DNA from: Cladorhizidae sp. MBARI D1340-BT2
Lineage: Eukaryota > Porifera > Demospongiae > Poecilosclerida > Cladorhizidae
DNA length: 64,000 bases
Assembly: GCA_028752905.1 (NCBI GenBank)
Contig: JAQNBH010000014.1
Location: forward strand, 17,529,250 to 17,593,249
Reading direction: 5' to 3'
Below the pieces are notes generated by a model that did no database searches, was not told where the DNA came from, and was given only the letters and a program-made list of their open reading frames with translations. This document shows, piece by piece, positions 46,186-57,460 of the stretch. Each line of letters starts with the position of its first letter. Position 1 is the first letter of the stretch. Both the position numbers and the translations under genes were made by a program.

Positions 46186-49100
46186 TCAGTTTTGGCCGTA
46201 GCTGTCAATGGGCTTCGGCCCGCGTTTGCTGCATCGGGGTGGTGGTGGCTTTGCGGTCAGGCTGCTCTGAGCAGGCGGATGATGGGGTGACCTGGGAGTA
46301 ATGATGGACCTTGGTGCTGCCAGCCTGTTCAAGGCAGGTGTGGAGGGTGGACTGGTCACAGGTCGGGTGGCCTGGGTCGGCGGTGGAGTCCGGGCGACGG
46401 AGGCGTAGGAGCGTCCCATGTGTTGGGTGGTCGGGGTGATACTCAAGGGATTGGGGTTGGTTGGAGGACACGGGGTGGTGGCTGTGGTGGGCTCTGGCAC
46501 GGTGTGGGCCTCGGTGTGAGCGTTGGTTGGCGGGTAGTCAATGATCGGCTCTGGCTCCGGATGGGTGACGGTCGGCGTGTTGTTGGGGTAGGGTGTGTCG
46601 GCAAGTGGGAGTGGTGGTAGTTCCTCGGTTGGGTGGGGGGTGTACCGGCGCAGGAACCGGCGGTTGCGGGTTGTGAGGCGGCCGGAGCCGTCGGTCAGTA
46701 CGCCATACTGATGGTATTGTAACACTTCCACTACCGTCCCCGACTTGTCCCATTTGGTCGGGTATCGTCCTTTCTGGTTTTGGATGAGCACGGTGTCACC
46801 GTTCTTGAGGGGAAAGGCCCTTGTTGTGCTCATCCCATCTCGCGCGACCTGCCATGGCTCGCTTGGAGAGAGCTCTCTCCCTGAGGTCGAGCTTGTCTGT
46901 CCATTCTGTGTCGGGCAGGTATCTGCCTGGTAGGCCGGGGAGGAGATCACGCATTGGTCGGCCAAAGACGCATGTCGCTTGGGACATCTTGGTGTCTGCG
47001 TCCGGGCAGTTGCGATAAATCAGTAGGGCCTTGTGGAAGGCGTTGGACAGGGTGCCGTTGGGGGCAGTGTTCCCTGCGATTAGCCTCTTCATGGCCTTCA
47101 CTGCTACTTCGGCTCTGCAGTTAGCGTGGGGGTGGTATGCCGAGGATGTTCGATGCTGTATGCCCCAGTTAGTAAGGAACGATCTTGTCTTGTGTGCCGT
47201 AAATTCTGGGCCTCCGTCGGAGGTGAGCGTGTCTGGTATGCCATACGTCGCAAAGGTATCACGGAGGGTTTGGGTTAATCCAGCTGCACCGTCCCCGGAT
47301 GGGGTGACGATGGGCCAGTTGGAGTACCTGTCGACAAGGACCAGGTATACCAGTCCGAGGTGGTGGAAGAAGTCCCCGCATACGTGCTGGAAGGGGTATG
47401 CGGGGGTTTCCGGTGTGACTGAGGGCATGGCCGTCTGGGATGGAGCGTTGCCGTTGCAGACACTGCAATTGGCCTGTGTTGCAGTGATGTCCTTGGATAT
47501 GCCAGGCCAGAAGATGGATGATTCCGCTCGGGCGGTTATCTTGCTCGTGCCTTGGTGAGCGGCGTGTAAGGGGTCCAGACAGGTGCGGCGGAGCTTGGTT
47601 GGGATGACGATTCGGTCTCCGTACGTTATGACGCCATCTACTGCTGAGAGGGAGTCTCAGTAGGGAAAGAAGTCCCGGATTGCCGGGGACATCAGGTGCC
47701 GTTTGTCCGGTGGCCCTTCCTCTATGGTGAGGGCAAGGTCGTGCAGGCTGTCGTCCGCTGCAGTGGCGATCTGGATGGCCTCCCAGCTGAGGGGGATGGC
47801 AGTGATGGCTGCGCAAATGGTCGTGGAAAGGCCCACATCGTCGTCCTCGGGCGAGTGCGCGATCGAGATGCCCGCAAGCAGGGCGGAGGGGATCTTGAAG
47901 CCTGTGTGGGGGCACGCAGTGTCGGGCGCCGTGCTGTCGTCCTGCAGAGCCATTCTCGCTGGGCTAGGGATGCCGGTGGGGTGGCGTGACAGGGCGTCGC
48001 TGGTTCGGTTGTTAACTCCGGGTATGTGCACCATGGTGAATCGGTACCTTAGCGTTTTCTCCTTAAGATTTCTGAGACGCGTGTTTGGGATGTCCTCAAG
48101 GGATCGGTCCCCGAACAGTTTCACCAAGGGTTTGTGGTCAACGGCTATGACCAGGTTAGAGCATCCGAGAACAAAGTGGCGGGCCTTGTCCAGGGCATCA
48201 GCGACCGCTAGGGCCTCTCCCTCGATCGGTGCGTATCTCGACTCCGCTGCATGTGTGAACCTGGAGCCGACTAGGGTGACCTTCCAACCCTCCTGGCAAC
48301 AGAAGATCTCCTGGGATGGGCACTGGCAGTGCTTCTGGAATAGCCAGTACCCTACCCCGTCCTTGCTCCAGTCCATCGCCAGGCAAGTTGGGCACTCCTT
48401 GTCAAAAATTCTCACGCCCTCTTGGATCCGTGTGGTGATCTCCTTCTTCGACGCGTCAAAAGCGAGTTGGAGGTCCTGGGTCCATGCAAAGGTGGTGGAG
48501 GGTTTGAGTAGGGACCGGAACGGGGACATCACCGACGTCATGGAGAATGCGAAGGCTACCTGGTTCATGAGACCGAACCAGGCGGGAATGTCCGTTATCC
48601 CCTGGGTGTCGGGAAGTTGGTGATTGCTCGGATGTACCTGCTGCAGGGCTTGACTTCGTCCGTTGTAATGGGAACCCGGCAAATTCCACCTCGTCGTGTG
48701 TGAACCGGATCTTGTCCGGATTCAGCGTGATACCATTCCTGGCGCAGACGTCGAGCCACTCCGTTGCCTGGTGGAAGGCGTCCTCTATGGACTCCGACCA
48801 CAGGAGGGCGACGTCTATGCACTTGGTTTTATTTGGTATCTCCGCGACCAGGCTGTCGTACCTGGCTGTGTACGCATCACCAGAGGCAATGTATCCCTGG
48901 GGGGCGGAGCAGTGTCTATATCGACCCCACAGGGTTATAAACGTGGTGTAGTGACGGTCGGGCTCCGCGAGGGCAATGGAATGGTACCCGTTCCATGCAT
49001 CGAAAATGGTCTTCTTCGATCGGGTCGGGACAGCTCTGGCTTGATGGAAGGGTGATTGGGTGTGATGAGTTACGCGTGTGGCATGGCGGTTCAATTGCTG

Positions 49101-49327
49101 GAAATCAATTGTCCTCCTGAGGGACCCGTTTTTTTTGGTACAAATGACCATCCGATGGCACCAAGTGTCCGGGTCCCCAGGGGGAATTGTTCCAGAACTC
49201 CTAGGCGGACGTCGCGGTCCAGTCCAGCCTTCACTTCCTCCTGCCAGTGGATGGCAATGGGGGGGTGGCAGGGTTTAGGGACAGCGTGTGGGTCAATGTT
49301 GAGCCGGAGTAGTGGGCCGGACATCAT
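46186..49327 (-). pseudogene. Gypsy pol: RT, RNase H, integrase
   Basis: RT: VPKKTGPSGG, then (after a frameshift near 49130) MVICTKKNGSLRRTIDFQQL, FDAWNGYHSIAL and APQGYIASGDAY. The polymerase active-site box reads KCIDVALLW, so the second catalytic aspartate is replaced by valine. Another frameshift lies near 48660. RNase H: CLAMDWSKDGVGYWLFQ, the PIEGEALAVADAL glutamate, AVDHKPLVKLFG, TSDALSRHP. Integrase: an H-H-C-C finger (LHAAHQGT... NCSVCNG) and the D, D, E core (CGDFFHH, TSDGGPEF, CRAEVAVKAM). Then comes KNGDTVLIQNQKGRYPTKWD, a C-terminal fold in another frame, and a Pro/Thr-rich tail. An in-frame TGA lies at 47657-47659. The polymerase could not work as written. Confidence 0.85.
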
Positions 49328-49471
49328 TGGTAACGGCTGGTGCTCACAGGTGTTAAAGCTGCTCGCCTTGTACAGCTCCCTGAGGTGTAGTTCCAGTTGG
49401 CCTCAGTCGCCGGGAATGGTAGGCTTGTAGGTCGGTGTGGGGCTTGTGCTCTAGTGGGGCATGAGCAAGTC

Positions 49472-49981
49472 TTAGAGAGGGTTTGTGGACTCACATGAGG
49501 TGGAGGTAATGATGTCGCCTTGAGAGGTCTGGGTGGCGTGGTCGCAACCACGCCGGGCGTGGTGGTTCTGGTCTGCAGGGGCGTTCTGGTCTGCAGGTCT
49601 GCATGGTAGGAGTGTTGTGTTGGTCCGGTTTGGGCTCCCCGCCGTCTTCCCAGCCTTGTTGTTTCCTAGAGGTAGCATAGGCGTGCTGTGAGGGAAGTCC
49701 CTGGGGAGCAGCCGCAGGTCGACGCAGGTAGCCAGACTCAGGTATAGCTTGTTTGCAATGCCTGAAAAGTATACCATCTGCCTGGACTCGAGGCCGGTGA
49801 TGTTGGCCTTGATTCTCAGAATGGCGGCTCCTAAGATAGGCAGGTTGTTGCCACTTGCAGAGTGCATGACTAGATTGACAGGGATGAGGTCATCTGCTGT
49901 CAACCGGAGCTTAGTCATGAGTTGTGGGCCAGCCAGGAAACTCTGGCAGCCAGTATCTGCTATAGCGCAGGCTGCCGATGC
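49472..49981 (-). pseudogene. Gypsy aspartic protease region
   Basis: The frame shows ACAIADTGCQSFLAG; the catalytic DTG codons are at 49957-49949. Then come LPILGAAILRI and a Pro/Asn-rich linker towards RT. The protease would cleave the Gag-Pol polyprotein. The frame is closed upstream by a TAG at 49984-49982, and the preceding coding text (49911-50138) is in another frame, so a frameshift separates it from gag. Confidence 0.7.
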
Positions 49982-50143
49982 CTAACGTCTCGATTCTCAG
50001 GGAATGGCCATGGTGGCGGAAGTCCTCCGAGCGTGCAGAGACGATGACATCAACGTGGGTCTGTGGTTGGGACTTCTCCTGGGTCCAGCGACGGGTGTCT
50101 GGGTTCCACTGCTGGTGATCGAGGGTCCCTTCAACCATTGTGT

Positions 50144-50809
50144 CTACTGGCGCCTATACGTGCTGCTCACCGCCTCCGTACCCTCATCATCATCGATGGC
50201 GCTAGTGGAGGTGGGCGTGGTCATTGATACTGCCGAACTTTTACCAGCTGCCCTCACCTCCACAAATCTAATGGTCTCTTCCACCCCCATGTTCTGGTCT
50301 GGGTATTTAAGGAGATCCTCTTGGATTTCTCCATCAGCTAACCCAATACATAACTGATCCACCACCCTCTCCTCACCTTGATTGGAGATGGCCTCGCAGT
50401 TAGTACATTTCTTAGTGAAACAGCATACCTCGGCCTGGCCTCGGAGTCTGGCCGTGAAAGCCCTCACTGGTTCGCCCCTGTCCTGAACCATCCCGCTCAG
50501 AACCACCCTGGCCACCTTGGGGTTTTCCTCCTTCACCGCTAGGGCTCTCATCGCTCCCAGTAGGTCCCTCTCGCTCATGTCCTCCAGTTTGACCGGGTCG
50601 ACTGCATTTCGAGTGATGTCACGTCCGAGTTTACTATCACAGCACTCGAGGAGTTGCACAGCGATGTCTTGTTCTGTGAGCTGTACTGCCCCAGCGTAGG
50701 CCTTCCACCTAGTCAGAAAATATGTCCAATTCTCCGTGGTCCCTCCCGATGTCATCTCCGGTCTCTTCACGGGCGCAGGTTTAGCCTTGGTCGCTCGTCT
50801 GTGACCCAT
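50144..50809 (-). CDS. Gypsy Gag (capsid-type) protein
   Basis: Intact frame of 221 residues starting MGHRRATKAKPAPVKRP. The helical capsid-like part includes ENWTYFLTRWKAYAGAVQL and AVQLLECCDSKLG, then GEPVRAFTARLRGQAEVC and QLCIGLADGEIQEDLLKYP, the usual layout of Gypsy Gag. It has Cys pairs but no canonical CCHC nucleic-acid knuckle before the frame ends at 50144; one may lie in the following shifted frame. It would form the particle that packages element RNA. This is the only undamaged frame of the element. Confidence 0.75.
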   Translation of the reverse strand: MGHRRATKAKPAPVKRPEMTSGGTTENWTYFLTRWKAYAGAVQLTEQDIAVQLLECCDSKLGRDITRNAVDPVKLEDMSERDLLGAMRALAVKEENPKVARVVLSGMVQDRGEPVRAFTARLRGQAEVCCFTKKCTNCEAISNQGEERVVDQLCIGLADGEIQEDLLKYPDQNMGVEETIRFVEVRAAGKSSAVSMTTPTSTSAIDDDEGTEAVSSTYRRQ

Positions 50810-50858
50810 AGCATGGGTGGACAGGACGACTGCTGTTACTGCCGGATCCAGATCTGCT

Positions 50859-53541
50859 GCTTCTTGATGCTAGGCGGTTAAGAGTAAAGGTTCTTCACTG
50901 TGCTGCTCTTTGATGCTGGGTGGTTAAGAGTCGAGGTTCTTCCATGTGCTACTCATTGATTCTGGGTGGTTAAGAGTGAAAGGTCTTACTTGTGCTACTC
51001 CTTGATGCTGGGAGGTTAAGAGTGAAGGTTCTTCCATGTGCTGTTCCTTGATGCTGGGTTATTATTGTGCTGCTCCTTGGTGCTGGTTGGTTAAGTGTGA
51101 AGGTTCTTCCATGTGCAGCTCCTTGGTGTTGGGCAGTTAAGAGTGAAGGTAACTTCCATCTGCTGCACCTTGATGTTCGGTGGTTAAGAGTGATGGTCCT
51201 TCCATGTGCTACTCCTTGATTCTGGGTGGTTAAGAGTGAAGGTTCTTCCATGTGCTGCTCCTTGATGCTAGGCGGTTAAGTGTGAAGGTTCTTCCATGTG
51301 CTATTCCTTGATGCTGGGCAGTTAAGAGTGAAGGTTCTCCATGTGCTGCTACTTTAATCTGGGCTGTTCATTGCGAAAGTGCTTCCATGTTCTGCTCGTT
51401 AATGCTGGACAGTTAAGAATAAAGGTTCTTCCATGTGCTGTTCTATGATGCTGGGTGGTTAAGAGTGAAGGTTCTTCCATTTGCTACTCCTTGATGCTGG
51501 GCAGTTAAGAATAAAGGTTCTTCCTTGTGCTGCTCCATGATCCTGTGGGGTTAAGATTAAGGTTCTTCCATGTTCTGCTCCCTGAATCTGGGTGGTTAAG
51601 TATGAAGGTTCTTCCATGAGCTGCTCCTTTATGCTGGGCATTTATTTTTTTGGGGCTGGTTAAGAGTAATGGTTCTTGTGCTGTTCCTTGATGCTTGGTG
51701 GTTAAGAGTAAAGGTTCTTCCATGTGCTACTCCTTGATGCTGGGTGGTTAAGAGTGAAGGTTCTTCCATGTGCTGCTCCTTGATGATGGGCGGTTAAGTG
51801 TGAAGGTTCTTCGTTGTGCTGCTAGTTGATGCTAGGAGGTTAAGAGTAAAGGTTCTTCACTGTGCTGCTCTTTGATGCTGGGTGGTTAAGAGTCAAGGTG
51901 CTATTCATTGATTCTGGGCGGTTAAGAGTGAAGGTTCCATGTGCTACTCCTTGATTCTGGGCAGTTAAGAGTGAAGGTTCTTCAATGTGCTGCTCCTTGA
52001 TACTGGGCTATTAAAATTGAAGGTTCTTCCATATATGTACTGCTTCTTGATCCTGGGCGGTTAAGAGTTAAGGTTCTTCCATGTGCTGCTCCTTGATGCT
52101 GGGCGGTTAAGAGTGAAGGTTCTTCCATGAGCTGCTCCTTGATGCTTGGCGGTTAAGGGTGAAGGTTCTTCCATGTGCCGCTCCTTGATGCTGGGTGGTT
52201 AAGAGTAAAGGTTCTTCCATGTGGTTCTCCTTGATTCTGGGTGGTTTAGTGTGAAGGTTTTTCCATGTGCTAATCTCGATGCGAGGTGGTTAAAAGTAAA
52301 GATTCTTCCATGTGCTGCTTCTTGATGCTGGGCGGTTAAGAGTGAAGGTTCTTCCATGACTTTTCCATGATGCTGGTTGGTTAAGAGTGAAGGTTTTTTC
52401 TAAGAGTGAAGATTTTTTCCATGTTCTACTCCTTGATGCTGGGTAGTTAAGAGTAAAGAAAGTTAAAAGTGAAGGTTCTTCCATGTGCTGCTCCTTCATG
52501 CTGCGCGGTTAAGAGTGAAGGTTCTTCCATGTGCTGCTCCTTGATGCTGGGCAGTAAGACTGAAGGTTCTGCAATGTCTGCTCTTTGATGCTGTGCAATT
52601 AAAAGTGAAGGTTTTTCCATGTGCTATTCCTTGATGCTGGGTAGTTAAGAGTAAAGAAAGTTAAAAGTTAAAATTCTTCCATGTGCTGCTCCTTGATGCT
52701 GGGCGGTTAAGAGTGAAGTTTCTTCCATGTTCTCCTCATTGATGCGGGGCGGTTAAGAGTGAAGGTTCTTCCATGTGCTGCTCCTGAATAACCTTCACTC
52801 TTAACCGCCCAGCATAGGAGCAGCACATGGAAGAACCTTCACTCTTAACTGCCCAGCATCAACGAGCAGCACATGGAAGAACCTTCACTCTTAACCGCCC
52901 AGCATCAAGGAGCAGCACATGGAAGAATCTACACTCTTAACAGCCCAACATCAAGGAATAGGACATGGAAGAAACTTAACACTTAACCACCCAGCATCAA
53001 TGAGCAGCACATGGAAGAATCTTCACTCTTAACCACCCAGCATCAAGGCTTAGGACATGGAAGAAACTTAACATTTAACCGCCCAGCATTAATAAGCAGC
53101 ACATGGAAGAACCTTCACTCTTAACCCGCAAGCACCAATGAGCAGCAAATGGAACAACCTTCACACTTAACCGCTCATCTGTTAAGAGTGAAGGTTCTTC
53201 CATGTGCTGCTCCTTGATGCTGGGCGGTTAAGAGTGAAGGTTCTTCCATGTGCTGCTCCTGGGCGGTTAAAAGTAAAGGTTCTTCCATGTGCTGTTCCTT
53301 GATGCTGGGAAGTTAAAAGTGAAGGTTCTTCCATGTGCTGCTCGTTGAATCTGGGCAGTTAAGTGGGAAGGTTCTTCCATGAGCTGCTCCTTTATGCTGA
53401 GCGGTTAAGAATAAAAGTTCTTCCAAGTGCTGCTCCATGCTGGGCGTTTAAGTGTTAAGGTTCTTCCATGTGCTATCCTTGATGCTGGGCAGTTAAGTGG
53501 AAGGTTCTTCCATGTGCGGCTCCTTTATGCTGGGTGGTTAA
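50859..53541. repeat. 46-bp minisatellite, right part (about 58 units)
   Basis: Resumes after the Gypsy insertion with TTCTTGATGCTAGGCGG. It uses the same variants as the left part; 51030-51300 is close to 21900-22170, and 53180-53530 close to 39960-40270. A mirror segment is entered separately. Confidence 0.95.
52350..53177 (-). repeat. Inverted copy of an array segment including its orientation junction
   Basis: CTGCTCCTGAATAACCTTCA at 52778-52797 is the exact reverse complement of the junction region at 43515-43540. The units on both sides follow 43.1-43.86 kb in reverse order: on the left GTTAAGAGTAAAGAAAGTT and GCAATTAAAAGTGAAGG, on the right GAATCTACACTCTTAACAGC and TTAATAAGCAGCAC. The whole segment was therefore copied in inverse orientation. 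Confidence 0.8.
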
Positions 53542-54790
53542 GAGGAAATCCAACAGTTAGCAAGGGAAGGTATCCTAGTACACAGTAAAAGTGCATGGTC
53601 TTCACCCATGGTGCCTGTCCACAAAAGAGGGAAAAATGCCATCAGACAATGTATAGACTATAGGAGATTGAATAGCATAACCCGGGCAGATCCATTTCAG
53701 ATGCTCATGGTGCATGATCTCCTAGATAACGTTGCTGAAGCAACATGGCTGACAAAAGTGGACATGAATAAGGGGTTCTATCAGGTCACCTTGGATAGGG
53801 ATAGCCAGAACAAGACAGCATTTTGCTCCTGGGATAAATTTGCATTCACCAGAGTGCCCTTTGGACCCGGCTACCTTCCAAAGGTGCATGCAGAACACTC
53901 TTGCCCAACAATCTGAATTCAGCTCAGTCTACGTTGACGATGTTGTAATCTATTCCTCCTCTTGGGAGAAACATCTGGAACACATCAGAGGTGTGTTAGA
54001 GGCCCTGAGAGAAGCCGGATTGACGGCCAAGCACAATAAATGTGTGTGGGTGCTAGATCTTAGAGTACTTGGGACACGTGATAGGGAATGGGCTAGTTAG
54101 CATTCCTGAAGCAAGAGTGAAGGCATTGAAGGACTATCTAAGGCCTAAGAACCAAAAGGGGTTGAGAGCATTCCTGGATACCACCGGATATTATCAGAGG
54201 TTCATCCCTGATTTCACTAGGTTGGCTCGGCCCTTGTTTGATGCTTTGAAAAAGGGTGCCCCCTGTTCTTTAGAATGGGATGATAGACAATCTATGTCAT
54301 TTAACCATCTTATCCATGTGTTGTGTGACGAGCATACGCTCACGTTACCCAGGGTTGGAGACAAACTCATCCTGCACACCGATGCATCAATGTTGGGACT
54401 TGGAGCAGTCCTATCAGTGGAAAGAGAAGGAGAAGAATTCCCAGTCGCCAACTATTCCAAGCATCTAACAGCTGCCGAGAGGAATTACGCTGCAAGTGAG
54501 CTAGAATGTCTTGCGGTCATCAAAGCAGTGGCCACTACACCATCCATCTACTGGGGCAGAAATTCACGGTCATCTCAGACCACCGTGCTTTGACGGCTAT
54601 CTCATATTCTCACCAACTTAACGGTCGTCTTATGAGGTGGGCATTAGCCTTAGAGTACCGCCCAGGAATTCACCACCAGAATGCAGATGGCTTATCACGT
54701 CTGTGCTGGCCGGAGGAGGATGATACTTTACCGCGGGGAGAGATGAGTACAGCGTCAACAACATCGAAAACAAAGAACACCAAGGATTCA
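53542..54790 (+). pseudogene. Third Ty3/Gypsy remnant: RT and RNase H
   Basis: Begins abruptly at the last array unit (GGTTAAGAG|GAAATCC) inside the RT leader (LAREGILVHSKSAWSSPMVP). RT motifs: CIDYRRLNSITRADPF, KVDMNKGFYQV, VPFG, the catalytic YVDD at 53930-53941 and GYYQRFIPDF. RNase H: HTDASMLGLGAVLS, YAASELECLAVI, SDHRALTAI, NADGLSRLCW. At least three frame changes (near 53870, 54065 and 54530). No integrase follows; coding text fades after about 54790. Like the element at 3619 this may be of the integrase-first type, but the upstream part that would show it is missing. Confidence 0.8.
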
Positions 54791-55224
54791 GAACTCAATG
54801 GAGGACTCTGGGTACTGTATATGTTGGTTCTCTACATTGATAGTATATCTATGCATATATATACATACAATATATCATATATATATCTTGGGGCAGGGTT
54901 CATACTGTGTGGTTCATACTGTGTAGAAGCTGTTGCTTATTTAGTAAATCCCGAGTACAGTCATGTTATGTCGCATGAACTTTTGAACTTGAGGTATGGC
55001 ATGTTGTTTAGTGGTATTCTGTTCTGTCATGGGGAAGGGGTATGTGCGAGGGGGGGGGATGATAGATAGATAGACACACAATACATAGTTCCTTGAAGAT
55101 AAATGACCAATATTTATATATAAAACAATACATATAGGGTAAAGGATCATCACAATGTAATGCCCTTGCAGATACCCAACTGGTGTGAGATCCTCTCACT
55201 ACCTTGCCAAAAAAAAGAGCTGGT
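54791..55224. other. AT-rich spacer
   Basis: TATATA-rich tract (54840-54890) and a GGGGGGGGGATGATAG patch near 55052. No LTR edge or gene recognised. Confidence 0.4.
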
Positions 55225-55670
55225 AGCTAAAGATGGGCTGAACACTAAGAGTAAGTGAAGGTAAGGCTATGAGAGGAGGTTTCTAATAGCTTCCCCTGAA
55301 GATGGGCTGAACACTAAGAGTAAGTGAAGGTAAGGCTATGAGAGGAGGTTTCTAATAGCTTCCCCTGAAGATGGGCTGAACACTAAGAGTAAGTGAAGGT
55401 AAGGCTATGAGAGGAGGTTTCTAATAGCTTCCCCTGAAGATGGTCTGAACACTAAGAGTAAGTGAAGGTAAGGCTATGAGAGGAGGTTTCTAGCAGCTTC
55501 TCCTGAAGATGGACTGAACACTAAGAGTAAGTGAAGGTAAGGCTATGAGAGGAGGTTTCTAATAGCTTCTCCTGAAGATGGGCTGAACACTAAGAGTAAG
55601 TGAAGGTAAGGCTATGAGAGGAGGTTTCTAATAGCTTCCCTTGAAGATGGGCTGAACACTAAGAGTGAGG
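55225..55670 (+). repeat. 69-bp tandem repeat, about 6.5 copies
   Basis: Repeats anchored on GAAGATGGGCTGAACACTAA recur every 69 bp (for example 55298 and 55367). Copies are nearly identical, with changes such as CAGCTTCTCC in copies 4-5. Confidence 0.95.
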
Positions 55671-56343
55671 CCACCAGCCAGTGCTTGCTGGCATCGGTAG
55701 AAAACTGAAGGGAAGGGGAAAGCCATGAAGAAGATGACATCTTCTATCATATTGTAAAGAAGTGGCTTGAAACTGTTCGTGTCTTACTGGAAGTGTTGAC
55801 GACCAAAACATTTGACACATTTGACATTTTCTGGGAGATTGGTGGGTAATAAAATTTGGCGGGTAATCAATTTAGAGGCTAATAAAATTTGGCGGGTAAT
55901 AAAAGCTGGCGGGTGCCTGTAAAGTGGGCGTGGCAAGATAGTCTCGCAAATCAGAGTTATGGAGACCTTCACCTTTTCTTGTTGCGTGAGACGACACATG
56001 TGCACATAATGGACCCCTACATGGGGAGAAGAACTGAACTCCGAGTGTGTGCCCGGCAACCGCACTGAGCCCTACACACTATTGCTGTGTAAGGAACTGG
56101 ACAGACTCGGCTGGTCAGTTCTCAACTTCCTCAGTTGCCAACTTCACTGCTTGGTCCGATGACTCCGAGGGGCCACCATTATCTGCAGGCTTGCTCTTCT
56201 TGACAAATAAATGGAAGCAGAACTTGATCGTGTCAGGCGCACGACATGTGCAAGGTGGGTGTGTTTTATGGCGTTAATTTAATTTTGTATTTTTAGTCTT
56301 TTACCGCCAAATCTTCTAATTTAAATATCTGTCAATATTTCCA
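55671..56343. other. Spacer with GGCGGGTAAT motifs
   Basis: Three closely spaced copies of TTGGCGGGTAAT-type sequence (about 55838-55910), probably a small mobile-element end. The short frame 56047-56277 (+) has no recognisable domain. No gene called. Confidence 0.35.
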
Positions 56344-57354
56344 GGCCTGCTAGTTGGTGTGTAGTCCTACCTGTACTGCCATGCTAGTTGGTGTGTAGTC
56401 CTACCTGTACTGCCATGCTAGTTGGTATACAGTCCTACCTGTACTGCCATGCTAGTTGGTGTATAGTCCTACCTGTACTGCCATGCTAGTTGGTGTGTAG
56501 TCCTACCTGTACTGCCATGCTAGTTGGTGTGTAGTCCTACCTGTACTGCCATGCTAGTTGTTGTGCAGTCCTACCTGTACTGTTATGCTAGTTGGTGTGT
56601 AGTCCTACCTGTACTGCCATGCTAGTTGGTGTGTAGTCCTACCTGTACTGCCATGCTAGTTGGTTAGTAGTCCTTCCTGTACTGCCATGCTAGTTGGTGT
56701 GTAGTCCTACCTGTACTGCCATGCTAGTTGGTGTGTAGTCCTGCCTGTACTGCCATGCTAGTTGGTGTGTAGTCCTGCCTGTACTGCCATGCTAGTTGGT
56801 GTGTAGTCCTACCTGTACTGCCATGCTAGTTGGTGTGCAGTCCTACCTGTACTGCCATGCTAGTTGGTGTATAGTCCTACCTGTACTGCCATGCTAGTTG
56901 GTGTGTAGTCCTACCAGTACTGCCATGCTAGTTGGTGTGTAGTCCTACCTGTACTGCCATGCTAGTTGGTGTGTAGTCCAACCTGTGCTGCCATGCTAGT
57001 TGGTGTGTAGTCCTGCCTGTACTGCCATGCTAGTTGGTGTGTAGTCCTACCTGTACTGCCATGCTAGTAGGTATGTAGTCCTACCTGTACTGTCATGCTA
57101 GTTGGTTAGTAGTCCTACCTGTACTGCCATGCTAGTTGGTTAGTAGTCCTAACTGTACTGTCATGCTAGTTGGTGTGTAGTCCTACCTGTACTGCCCTGC
57201 TAGTTGGTTAGTAGTCCTACCTGTAATGCCATGCTAGTTGGTGTGTAGTCCTAACCGTATACTGTCATGCTAGTTGGTGTGTAGTCCTACCTGTACTGCC
57301 ATGCTAGTTGGTGTGTAGTCCTACCTGTACTGCCAAGCTAGTTGGTATATAGTC
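56344..57354 (+). repeat. 34-bp minisatellite, about 30 copies
   Basis: Unit: TGCCATGCTAGTTGGTGTGT followed by AGTCCTACCTGTAC. The commonest variants are GGTTAGTAGTCC and GGTGTGCAGTCC. Confidence 0.95.
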
Positions 57355-57460
57355 TAGCAACAACAGAGTGGCACTTAACAGTTCCCATTATAAAAGCTTT
57401 CTCTGTGCAAGATTGAAAGTTGACTTAATTAGATCTTTGTTACTATGATTGAGTTCTCAA

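Larger units (their letters stand above)
45953..50858 (-). mobile_element. Ty3/Gypsy retrotransposon with conventional domain order, inserted in the array
   Basis: On the - strand: gag (50809-50144), protease (around 49957), RT (49327-48500), RNase H (about 48450-47950), integrase (47600-46800), a Pro-rich tail to 46186, a purine tract and a 3' LTR ending near 45953. The 46-bp array continues on both sides (up to 45948 and from about 50859). There is no 5' LTR: array sequence begins about 50 bp upstream of the gag ATG. Base composition is clearly more GC-rich than the surrounding repeats. Several frameshifts and a stop make it non-autonomous. Confidence 0.85.

Noticed and set aside
46420..50881. 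Long + strand frames opposite the Gypsy element (for example 47703-48623)
   Set aside because: Mirror frames of GC-rich pol; the - strand carries all the RT, RNase H and integrase motifs.
55784..56277. Frames of 93 (-) and 76 (+) codons
   Set aside because: The - frame reads through the GGCGGGTAAT repeats; the + frame has no domain or conserved pattern.
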